From assembly GCA_030704615.1 (NCBI GenBank), contig CM060734.1, positions 5,642,001 to 5,706,000 of the forward strand: a DNA stretch of 64,000 nt, given 5' to 3'. Both the position numbers and the translations under genes were made by a program. The notes beneath the pieces are model-generated. The model did not search any database. It had not been told where the DNA came from and saw nothing but the letters and a program-made list of their open reading frames with translations. The DNA comes from Takakia lepidozioides. Taxonomy: Eukaryota > Streptophyta > Takakiopsida > Takakiales > Takakiaceae. Below, in pieces: positions 48,284 through 58,451 of the stretch. Position 1 is the first letter of the stretch. Each line of letters begins with the position of its first letter.

Positions 48284-50764
48284 ATGCGTGAGGCTGTGCA
48301 GGAAGCACACGATATCATAAAAGAGGAGGTGAAATTGAGCCCCGGAGCTAGATCAAAGCAGATTCAGCTGAAGGCAGCCCACAAGATTGCTCTTGGCAAA
48401 ATCATGTCTCAAGATGGTTCAGACCGGGTGCCCTTGAACGAAGAGGAGATGCTTGACCTGTTGGAGTCCGTCTCGCACGTTTGTAGTCCGAATGTGCAGA
48501 ATCACATCGTATCTTGCAAGCAGGATTTCGGCCGGGGGTCGGACATGCACTCAATCCTGGAGGTGAAACGAATGACTGGATATGACTACATCCAAGGTAG
48601 CAGGTTTCTAGGGCAAGGCAGCGAATCCGATCGTTGTTACATTTTTAAAATGTCGACGTGTGGGCCTGGGAGTGGAGTCGACTTGGTCACTCGCATGACA
48701 ACTGGAAACTTGTCAAATGCTTGGGTGATGTTTGATCACATCAAGCGAATTACAATCCATCAGTGGGTGACTATGGGTGCGCATGTTTATGACTATCACT
48801 CCAAGAGGCGATTGCAATCTGCGAGATGAAAGGGGAGGACACACAGTCGGAGATGCATCTGTGGGAGGGCATAAACGAGCAGATGGCGAGGGCGGGATTG
48901 CCAGAGCCCAATTTCAGGGGATTCATGGCAGACAACGCTCAGGCCAACTGGGCAGCGGTGCGGCGTGTGTACGGTGAGGACCCCAATGTTCCAATGGAGG
49001 GGAAAGAGAGATCTTGTGGATTCCATTGGATGCAGAGTCTATCTCACTACACTACCAAATTTGTTGCTAGCTCATTCCAGGCTGAACACCGTGTCCTTTG
49101 TACGGCATGGAAGGATGCACCCACAGATGACGCGGAGGTAAGTTTGCTATCGAGGCTTGGTGGGTCAGGTGCAGTGGAGACACCAATCTGGAGCCTTGCA
49201 CAGCTGGTTGGTGGCATGTCGACAGTTCGACAGGACAGTACATGCGGGAGGTATGATGCTGTCATTTTCGTGCAATTGTCTTTCTATTACGGACCTTTCC
49301 ATTAGTTCCTCACCATTGTTTGTGTCCTTGTAGGAGCGGTGCTTGGATTCCAACACGGACATGCCGAACACAAATATGGCAGAATCAGTGCACTCCTCCT
49401 GGCGAGCGTCTTCTGCCGCACATCTGGTGGACGTAGTGACGGCCACAACGGAGGACATCGACAGAGCAATCATGCAGCAAGCCACGTACTACAAGTTCCT
49501 GAGCGGGAAACAATGGGGCTTTGGGCCGGACAAGGAGGAATTGTTGGTACGAACAGCTTCGAGGTCAAAGAATCCACTGAAATGGGCGATAGCATTGCGA
49601 GAGAAGATCAAATGGACGCCTCTGCACCGCAGAGGTGAGCACCTAGAGGGGGACGTCCGTACTCGCCCTGTGAGGCGGAGGATTGAAGAGGAACCCGGGT
49701 GCGAAGAGGATTCCTGGAGATCCGACAGGAACATTCGGACAGCACCTCGAGGGCCCGTCATGTTGCCACACAATGTGTCTTCCAGCAGTGGAAGCCCAAG
49801 AAATTCCAGATCGCCATCGCCTTCAAGTGGGGATTCCGTGCGAGAAATTCCCACCGCTCGCTTGCCCCAGATTCCGCCCGCTCTTATGCAGTATGGTCAA
49901 GCCATTGTGGAGACGACTGTGTCTGCGTCACAGTGGAGAATTGCTCGCACAAAGCCGTCGTTTCGAGGCAGGTGTTCCGCAATTCGAGTGGATACACGAC
50001 AACGTTGTTTAGAGATGATAAGGAGGAATCCAGATGGTGCTGTCCCAGCTCCTATTTTTATAGGAAGATTTGTCCATGCAAAGTTTGCGGAGGCGACAAC
50101 CACCCAGTTCTGGTTCTGCAGGCACGACATTATGACTTGCGTGTATGGAAAGCCCAAGTACGGCATACAAACAATGCCAGAGGCTCCCCTGGTGTGGCCG
50201 GTGGAACCAGGCTGCGATCTGAGTCAGATTGAGGCCGACGCCCTTACCGCCACAGGATTTCGGATGGTGCAGCGCACTGACGTCCCCAGACAACCATTTT
50301 CGTTTCCACAGCCTCCACCACCGACCCCTATGAGAGCAAGAACAATGGGACCCGACAGCTCTAAGTATTCTACACACCATTGGGGGAAACCGAAGAGGCG
50401 GCGACCTCCCTCAAAAGTGAACGAGACAAGGATGGGGAATGCACTTCGGATGAACTGTATTACCCAGAGCTCGACAGAAGTGCCCCCACCAGGCTTCGGG
50501 CGTGTGTATCAGATGGCCACGGCAGGCTCAGCTGTTTGCAATGAGGTGTACACCATCACCATTTCAGAATTACCCACCTGCAATTGCACCGACTTCCAGA
50601 TCATGGCGAACAAGGGGGCATCATACTGCCCTTGCAAGCATTTGTACTACGTGTACCTAAAGAGACTCCGGTGTAATTCCACAACTCATCACTTCATACA
50701 TGCACCAGGGTTGAGCCCCCAAGAGGTGCACACTCTTCTGAATATGGATCCAGGGGACCAGTGA
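48284..50764 (+). pseudogene. MULE-like DDE transposase with SWIM zinc finger, element 2
   Basis: From the ATG at 48284: MREAVQEAHDIIKEEV, GSDRVPLNEEEMLDLLESV, GSDMHSILEVKRMTGYDYIQ. Catalytic landmarks are TMGAHVYD (first Asp), FRGFMADNAQANWAAVRRVY (second Asp), CGFHWMQSLSHYTT, and, after an 81-bp intron (49251-49331, GT-AG), NTDMPNTNMAESVHSSWRAS with the Glu. A long linker (NIRTAPRGPVMLP and a Ser/Pro region) leads to the SWIM finger CNCTDFQIMANKGASYCPCK-H (CxCx(n)CxH) near 50580-50645. The frame shifts near 48800 and near 49145 compared with element 1, so two indels break it, although the last 473 codons are intact. The gene is divergent from the ParB/methyltransferase-like gene, and their first exons nearly touch or overlap at about 48.24-48.31 kb. 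Confidence 0.8.
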
Positions 50765-51290
50765 CCTTGGGCCGGTCCCAACACTATGGTACGTCCATCC
50801 TTTTCGGATAGTAGAACTGTACTGCTGCAAGTAGCTCTGACTCTGGCCACAGAAAAGTCCGACTTATGTCTTGCCTACCAGTAACCTGTTTTGCTCGAAC
50901 TAAGATAATACTATGTTATTCACTCGTGTTTCCACGTGCATGTATTTTTGTGTGTTGGAGGGTTCCTGTTTTTCTGCTCTCCCAAACTTTGCTTTCCTCA
51001 TTCGACCCCCGGCAAGGAAATGCGGCGCCGCATTTCCAAGTAACATCGTAGGTACTGATAGATGCGGCATTCACCAACACCAAACTACCCAGAAATTTCG
51101 CACGTGCAAACCCTAATGCGGCACCGCATTTCCCAGTTTAGTTGCAAACCTTTCCCGCCGAATACTCGAAGATGACAGAATTGTGCAGACTCTATTGGTT
51201 CAATCGCGGCAAAAGGGTCAGCGTCATTCCAATGTTAAGGCATGTAAAACCGCGGAATACTCTATACAGGCCAGTATGCGACGTCCTTTT
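50765..51290. other. 3' flank of the element 2 transposase with GGCGCC palindromes
   Basis: No gene. It contains the perfect palindrome GGAAATGCGGCGCCGCATTT-CC (51017-51038) and a decayed second copy near 51114-51135, the same core as the arrays of element 1. Confidence 0.7.
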
Positions 51291-51589
51291 GCCGTGGTAT
51301 ACTGGATTTCTCGTTGCACGGTCACGCATTTCCATGAGCGGATCTAAAAAACCATGAGCGGATTTGTTACTGACGACATATGTTCGCCGCATTACAGGAT
51401 CTGGAACTTCCAAAAACGGCAAGGTCAAATATAAAACTATTATTTTAATACTTGTTTAATCTGCCGCATTTCCAAATTTGGAGGAGTCCGCTCATGAAAT
51501 CCGCGTGTCTTAGACTTCGGCTCACCGCTCATGCGGCTCATGCGGTCATGGCTCATGGCTCATGGTTTCTGCTCATGAAATAGTAAACC
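51291..51589. repeat. right terminal region of element 2, clustered GCTCATG
   Basis: CATGAGCGGAT is repeated at about 51333 and 51352. A dense cluster of GCTCATG(CGG) words follows at 51490-51580. The terminus GAAATAGTAAACC matches the element 1 TIR. These words probably serve as transposase-binding sites. Confidence 0.7.
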
Positions 51590-52065
51590 TCCTTGACGAT
51601 CGGCGTTAGAGTGCCATCAAAGGATCTCGGGTAAAAACCAGTGTTCAAAGGGTTCCTCAGGGCTTTGGTGGGCTCATCATCAATCAAAAGCCTTTGGCCT
51701 TTTAGGCCGTAGGGCTTACAACTTCTCCCGAAGTGTTCCCAAAGATCAACAATGTCTTTAATGTAGAATGGCTGTGTTGAGGCAATGTAGGCAGGAAGCT
51801 TGGTGCAAGTATCCCGACACCAGATAAAGCAAAATTTCCTGACCATATCCTTCGGGAGAAGATATGCAAGAAGAGCCTCAACCATATGCTGCACTCCACA
51901 TGACCATATACCCACATGGTAATGGTTGAACGCAAGTTCAAGAAATTCCAGAAGACCCGGATGAGGAACGACATTGTCCCAATCGTAGGGAATTTTGGCA
52001 CGAGGGAAATGTTCAAGGATGTAGTGTGAATGCAGGGGAGTGACATTGAAAATTTCGTTACTTGC
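51590..52065 (-). pseudogene. FCP1/NIF-like (HAD) phosphatase domain exon, cut by element 2
   Basis: A minus-strand frame reads FNVTPLHSHYILEHFPRAKI, VVPHPGLLEFLELAFNHYHV, GIWSCGVQHMVEALLAYLLP, then FCFIWCRDTCTKL and GQRLLIDDEPTKALRNPLNT. The pattern 'RPGL.EFL......V.iwT', a middle 'f...r..C' and a late 'LLIDD.P' is that of the FCP1 homology (NLI-interacting factor) domain, a HAD-type protein phosphatase fold. The N-terminal DLDET nucleophile motif would lie in an upstream exon that I could not find. The frame runs straight into the element 2 TIR at 51589. It may be a host gene or a transposon-borne fragment. Confidence 0.55.
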
Positions 52066-55000
52066 TTAGATTCTTCATTTCCACAAGAAAGGGCCCGATA
52101 CCAATGTGAAAATAGGTTGAGTTGTCCCTGCAATTTATTCCATACATGTTTCTAGGTTACATCATGGGAATGATGGGGAACTCTTGGCCAGGATGAAAGT
52201 GGCGAAGTCGTGACCAGGCGTATTTTCATCCGGACGATGAATGGATTGCATCCATGCTTACTGGATGACTCCCAGGAACGAGGACGAAGGATCATGTGCC
52301 AAGGATGCAATGAATTTGTAATTAACTCTGTTAATGAAACCTAGCACGTTTTCCGTTCGTGAAAGTGGACGACTTTCATCACTGGCGGTTACCCTAGAAA
52401 CGTGGGACGAGGAAGACGAGGGGCAGATGACGGGGGCTCTGAGCAGATGCTTAACAGTGTGAATTAGCAAGGCATTGTGTCAAGGGCGATTGCATCTACG
52501 CTGGGGCATCTGGCTTGCATTAAGGGAGGTGTTAATGTAGAGGATAAGGGCACAGCTTGGTAATCTGTGCAGCAGGGAAAGCGGTGCCGCCATCTTCTTG
52601 GTAATGATTGATTTCAAGAGGATATGCTTACAGGGAGATCGGCGTGGCATGCGATGGAGCAATCAGTTAACAGGCGGTGCCATCGGTGCTATGGTGAATG
52701 GGTAGCTTAGGGCTTGCTGGAGGATAATCGTGCAGGGAACAGCTAGGTAATTTGTGCTCAAGCCAAGTGAAGGGAGGCGGTTCAGTAATCGTTTCATAGC
52801 TTTGAAGAAAGGGAGTGCTGCAGACGATTCATGAAGGGCAAGGGAAGTAATATCATGTGCTACTGACAGAAGTAATGAAGGCATAGAGCGGTGCTGCCTG
52901 TGATTTGACCTCTGAAGGTGTAGGAGTTGGGGGAAAGCAGCTCCGTGGAGGGGCGGCAGTGCCGTCGTTACTCTCATGACCACGATGACAGGGCGAACAC
53001 GGATTGAACTTGCAAGGGAAACGGCCTGCTGCCAGGGGAATAGGAAGGTGGGGTTGCTGGCACAATCAAAGGCTAGTTAAGGTGATGGAGCAGCTCCACA
53101 TGACGAGCATCTGCCAGAGGTAGGGTGTGCAAACTGATACTGCCGCCATTGCATTCATGTGCGATTATTGAAAGCTGCACTTGTGGGAGAAGCAATTGCT
53201 GCCAAATGACTGGCAGCGATGGGATTACTGACTTGGCCACATGTTGACTGGTGCAATCGCCAGAATGAGGGCATTGGCTTGTGGACAGTGAATCAGGTTA
53301 TCTGTAAATAAGGAGGCAAAGAGTGAAATGTATAGAGCAAGAAGCTTTCAGATGATGACTGTCTTCTGTTTATCATATCAGATCTTAGGGTAGATTAGCA
53401 GAGATGGTGGGACAGGGTAGTTAGTTGGCAAGCGACAGGGTTACTGCCATGGGCTGAAACAGAGCCGTCATGACTCACTGAACGCTTGAATCGACAAATA
53501 TTTGAAAGGTGGAGTGGCAGAGCGATGACAAGATCTGACATGCATAGATCTTTGTTTTTACAACGTGGCATTCAGACGACAAGAGGAGTTAGGGTAGCTG
53601 TTGACAGAGATGGTGAGGTGCCATTTCGGGCAGGCAATCCCACCGCTTCAGCTGGAGTATAAGACAGCTAAGTTCGTAGATGCATGTCTCTTCTCTCACT
53701 TAGGAATAGTGGCTTCTCTCAGATTTAGGAATAGAGGCTTCTTCTTCTTCCACTTAGGAATAGTTGCTATGGAATTTTGGTAGAGATACTCTCAATGGAA
53801 ATGAGAGAGACAATTTTTTTTTTTGGAAAATGGAATGGAGACTTCTGGAATTCATACCAATCCTGGTGGTAGAGAGAAAGTGAGGCAGGGTGGAAGTTAT
53901 GAGGAGTGCTGCAAGAAGTTGGGAAGTCAGTTCTTAACATAGGATGCTTCCTGTTTTGGGAGGATGTGAATGAGGGAGAGTAAGAAAGACGTGCCCATGA
54001 CTTACAATGATGGCAACATGCATATAATTAGGTTAGGCAGTAGCATTTTCAGAGAGAATGAATCAGGTGGAAGTAAACCTGTTGGCTGCTGATTGCATGA
54101 TATACTTAGAAGCATGCAGGGGTTGAGGCCTGCAACAGAGAAGATCACTTGAGGGTGATTATTGGTAGCCCATTTGTATCTGCAAGAAGGGATTGAGAGG
54201 GTTGAAAGTGTCATATGTCCTTGATGCAAAGGGATGGGGAAAAGAATCTTGAAAGAGGAATGGTGGATCATCAAAGTGAGGCTATGTGTGTGGAAAACCC
54301 GGAGCTGGTTGTAGTTGAACCAGTGACCACAAAACTTGATGTGTATTTCATGGAACTGGCCTGCCAGTATTATCAAGTGATTGCCCTTCATGGGTGCTGG
54401 CTAACCTAATTTTGTGATAATGTATGTGTTGAAACATTTAGGAAACAGAACCCTGGCATATGTAATACCCTGTTTATAAATGAGCCAAGTTATAAATTAG
54501 AGAAACTTCTCAACCTCTGTCCATGTCTTCTCTTTCGCTGCGGCGTGGATGAGGGTACCCAATCTCTGATCATGAATAGAGTAGAAGTAATTGCATGTGG
54601 TGTGAGTCATAGGGCATCAAGTGTATATTTGGGTAAGGAACAATTTAGGAGTTAACTAGAAGGGGATTTATGCCCCCTTCTTTTCACACTACAAGGAACC
54701 TCTGTGATCCAACAGGCTTGGGTTTATAGCACAATAAACCAACAACACTCAGAATGATTAACTTTCTTTGACCTCTAGAGGATGCCGTCACTCGTGTCTT
54801 CTGGCGCAAGAGATTTGCTGCCGTGCTCGCTTGAAAATGGTCATGACCCATCTGCCAAGATTCGACGGTTAGCTTTGGATGTGACCATCGGCAGCTATAT
54901 TACTGATGTGTAGTAAAATAAGATGAATCTAGAATTTATGGCGACTTAAACAAAACTGAGTCTGTGCTTCGGGGTGAAAGCATGGTAGGGTCGGCCCAAA

Positions 55001-55558
55001 ATGGAAGTCCCAGACAGTTTATTTTTGCATTTTGTATATATAGGACTCAATGAAGATGTTAAGTTGGAATTTTTTTATGGGTTATGAAGCAAAATCTAGA
55101 CCATTGTTGACGTTTCCAACATAATGAATTTTGAATCAGACAAATCTGACAAGATTTTAAAGTAGCTTGTGCGGTCACAACGGGTGATATGCCCTTCATG
55201 GACTCATTGGGAAATGAATCCGACATCCATTGTAGATGGAAAATTTAACCACCTTCACTGATCTCCCTTGTTATATGAAAATCTGGTTCAATGGTCAAAA
55301 TTTCCTCCCCTACAAGTTTTAGACGTAATTAAATATTTATAAATTTCGTGAATTAGCACATCGATTTTGGACATGCAATCTTCATTATTTTTTATATATC
55401 CTTTCACAATAAGATGGATTGAAAGCTTATGGAGGGAAACATGCCTACAAAATTTAGACTCAAACCTACCTATGAAGACTTGCAAATTTTCAATCTATGA
55501 ATTGATGTCAATAAAGGGTGAGATTGATAAATAAACTTAGGGAGATAGCATGATATCA
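52066..55558. other. no gene recognised
   Basis: No recognisable domain on either strand. Three imperfect copies of CACTTAGGAATAGTGGCTTC-like sequence lie at about 53696-53775. The region 54.4-55.5 kb is AT-rich and without clear signals. Confidence 0.3.
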
Positions 55559-56835
55559 TATGTATGTAGTCTTCAAGGTTTCACAAATAGGTTTGTCTAA
55601 AAATACATTGTCCATGAAAGTGGAGTCGAGGACTCCCAGATTCTGCCAGTTTTGGGTGGACCCTATCCTGCATTGACCCTTCAGGAAATAAGTCAAAATG
55701 TTGTAAGTGGGAAGGAAGGGACGGGAGGTCTCCCGTCCAAATACCTCTTTGTCAATTTCGGCGGCGGACACATCCCCGAATGATCTTTGGGCTTGGTTTC
55801 GTCTTCCACCTTCTCTCTGCTGAGAGACAAGGACGATTAGTTTAGGTCTCAATTGAATGAAATCAAGAATGATATACAATTGACTTCCAGATGCAAACAC
55901 AAACTGGAATGACTAAGTGGAATGGTAGCGCACACCTCGGTGGAATTCTCCATTGCAACCTCATTGCTTTGTCTGTCGAGTGATTCTCTCCGGATACTTC
56001 CTCGGGCTCCACTTCCTACGTCTCTTCTTCGCCGCTGAAACAGAACGACGTCTCGTTAGAAGCAGCAAGACGATGTCAATCGGTGTAAAGTGAGAAAGTG
56101 TAATGAGAGAGCACACCTCCGCAAGATTCTTCGACGCCGCGCCACGCGCTCCTACAATTGATTTGAAACAAATACATGAGGATCGAAGATAGGGAACAAA
56201 TGCAGCCTAAATTCAATTGTAAGGAGAGCAAGGTGATCAATAGGTACAAACCTTTCTCTCTGACTGGGGTTCTCTCAAAAGCCTCCGGAGGATTTCTTGC
56301 TAGTGCCTCTACAGCAGCGGTGATATCATTCTCTCTAGAGTCTTCAACCCGATCCTCATTAACGTTCAACTGCCCTGATGCTGAGGTATTCGCAAAAGAA
56401 GAGGACGGGAGACCTCCCGTGCCCACCCTTGATGGAGAGGAATTAACAATAGAAACCTCCACAGCATCTGATGCAACATCCTCCGGAGACAATCCAACGG
56501 TCGAAGGGGTACAATAGTCGTCAACAATTGCCCTCAACCCATCAACGACACCATCCGTGAGCACTCCTTCGGCGGCGGGAATGCTAACACCAGTAGGGAG
56601 CTCCGTTTCCAATGTCTGCGTCTGTGGGATGTGGTCGATGGAGGTCAACTGTGACTGCCTTAAAGTGTCAGGGTTTCGAATGAGATCTTGTGTGTTTCCA
56701 GCAGATGTGATGTCCTCGGTTATGGGGAATTGTGCCGGCAACGGATTGGCAGGAGTGTCAATGAGCTATGCATTGCTAACACCATGAAGTAGTTGTGGAG
56801 TGGGAAGCTCTATTTTCATTGTCCTTGTCTGTGTC
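55559..56835 (-). CDS. unrecognised multi-exon gene, 3' portion
   Basis: A run of exons with good GT-AG borders is visible. The first (about 56770-56252) has PANPLPAQFPITEDITSAGN and an acidic Ser/Asp-rich body ending TPVREK at a GTTTGT donor. A small basic exon ERVARRRRILRR follows at about 56153-56118. Another small exon has RRRRDVGSGARGSIRRES and NEVAMENSTE. The last (about 55820-55559) has GGRRNQAQRSFGDVSAAEID and LGVLDSTFMDNVFLDKP. The basic exons look like a nuclear localisation or nucleic-acid-binding stretch. I know no family for it. An inexact repeat of the QTLETELPTGVS segment (QTRTMKIELPTP) lies at about 56835-56800. The upstream part is cut by the gypsy LTR. Confidence 0.4.
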
Positions 56836-56849
56836 GCGCACCTCACTTC

Positions 56850-58417
56850 GGTACTCCGTCATAGTTACTAGCTTTGTCATAGTTACTCGCCGCGCCTGAC
56901 TCCCAACCTGGCCGCCCAGACCAACTTTTCGGCTGCTCACCGGGACATAAACGGTCCCCCTTCGCTTCCCACTAAACCCTCCACCTATTTGGGACTAGGA
57001 GAATTCCCTTTGGTAGATGGCAGTCCGGAACAGCTCCCACTCTTTGGTCGCTTTCCGGCTCGCTCGCTTACTCACTAGTTTTTGGTCACCAACGGGCTTG
57101 CACCGTTCTCGGGGTTACTACTCCCTATATATACTTCTGTAGCTGTCCGCGGGGGTTTCACAACCAGCCATGCCATTTTATGGCGAACCACCACGAAACC
57201 CTCGACTCCCGGTGATGAGTCGCGGTGAGTCTTGGCCCGCTCACCACGGCCCCTATGGACCGTGATGAGTCCCAAGACTCCCCACGACTCCCACACGAGG
57301 TCTCCGCCCCATGGTGAGTCCTATGCCACCCCCACTAAGTCCCGCTAAGCTACCACTACCCCTTGTGGAGCCACCCCCACCGCAACCCGGTGTGCGGGGC
57401 TCCACCTAATGAGCGCCTCCGCCTCCTTGAGTGCCTTGGGCACTCAAGGATGCTTCAGCCCCCCATACCTATCGTTGCCGCTGCCCCCACCACAGGGGCA
57501 GCCCCTCATGTGTCCCGACCCCTGCCCTCAAGGCAAAGGGCCGCGACACACACCCCTACCAACAGGGAGTCGATGTCCTCATCGACTTGTCCATTTTGTA
57601 GAAACGAACATCCAAGTTGTGGCGTCCCACATCAAGGAGTTTGTTTCCGTACCATGGCGTCCCATGGCAAAGAACCAAACCCCACACTTGACTCTACTCT
57701 CCACTAGCTAGTTCGGCCGACTTCCTCCAAGTCCCGGCCAAGGGTGGAGCCTCTCCAGCTCCTCCCAGTGCACTCTTCTTGGCCTACTTCAAGGCCAAGG
57801 AACGATCCTCCCCGAGGATCGAATCGCCTTACTGCAACAACATTGCTTGCAACCGCTCGTGATGCCGCTTTGGGCATCACCTTGAGCAAGGGTTCACCTT
57901 GAACCCTCTTTGACTAGGAAGATAACCTTGAACCAACCGTGCGCCCAATCACTACAATTGGGTCCGCCTTGGAATGCTGGCCTGAGGTACGGGAACACAT
58001 CGAAGCCGCACTACGACTTCGTCCCGAGGCTACACGATTATAGTACGTGAACGGAAGCACGTAGCTTCCGCGTTAGCCCGCACTACAAGGCAACCACCTC
58101 GGTAGCGCAGTTATAGTACGCACACGCGCCAGGTGCGCACTAGCACGTGAACTCCCAAAGAAGGCGCATGTTTCCTTGCCCCTTGGATGGGAGTCACCCA
58201 GTTTCGACACTGCGCAAACACACGATTAACCCAATTTACCTCTCCCACTTTTGTAAGCTAGCATGCATTCTACACACTAGCCAACCAACCATGCATCACC
58301 ATTCCAAACACAATAGGACGCACAATATTTGGAACCCATTTCCTTTATAACAAATTTTGTACAATACAAGTTTTTGCAATCGGATTCCTGAGCTAGCTAA
58401 ACCGGGCTAAGCATGCA
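56850..58417 (-). repeat. probable 3' LTR of the chromovirus (left limit uncertain)
   Basis: On the minus strand the pol frame ends at 58452, followed by a polypurine tract GGGGGAGGAAA and TGCATGC, the likely LTR start at 58417. A TATA box (GTATATATAG, about 57123-57134) lies about 1.28 kb into it, as expected at the U3/R border. The other end should be near 56.85 kb, where the neighbouring gene's sequence stops. The matching 5' LTR is not in the window, so neither length nor end is proven. Confidence 0.5.
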
Positions 58418-58451
58418 TTTCCTCCCCCACGCTCCAAGGTTGATGTCCCCA

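Larger units (their letters stand above)
37956..51589. mobile_element. MULE-like element 2 (left end lost), host of nested element 1
   Basis: The right end is a TIR: its reverse complement GGTTTACTATTTCATGAGCA (ending at 51589) matches the left TIR of element 1, GGTTAGCTATTTCATGAGCA. It is preceded by many CATGAGC/GCTCATG copies (51300-51580). Two genes diverge from about 48.28 kb: a SWIM-containing transposase to the right and the ParB/methyltransferase-like gene to the left. No matching left TIR was found. The element seems truncated at the edge of the long repeat array near 37955. Element 1 (40241-46558) sits inside an exon of its leftward gene. Confidence 0.65.
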
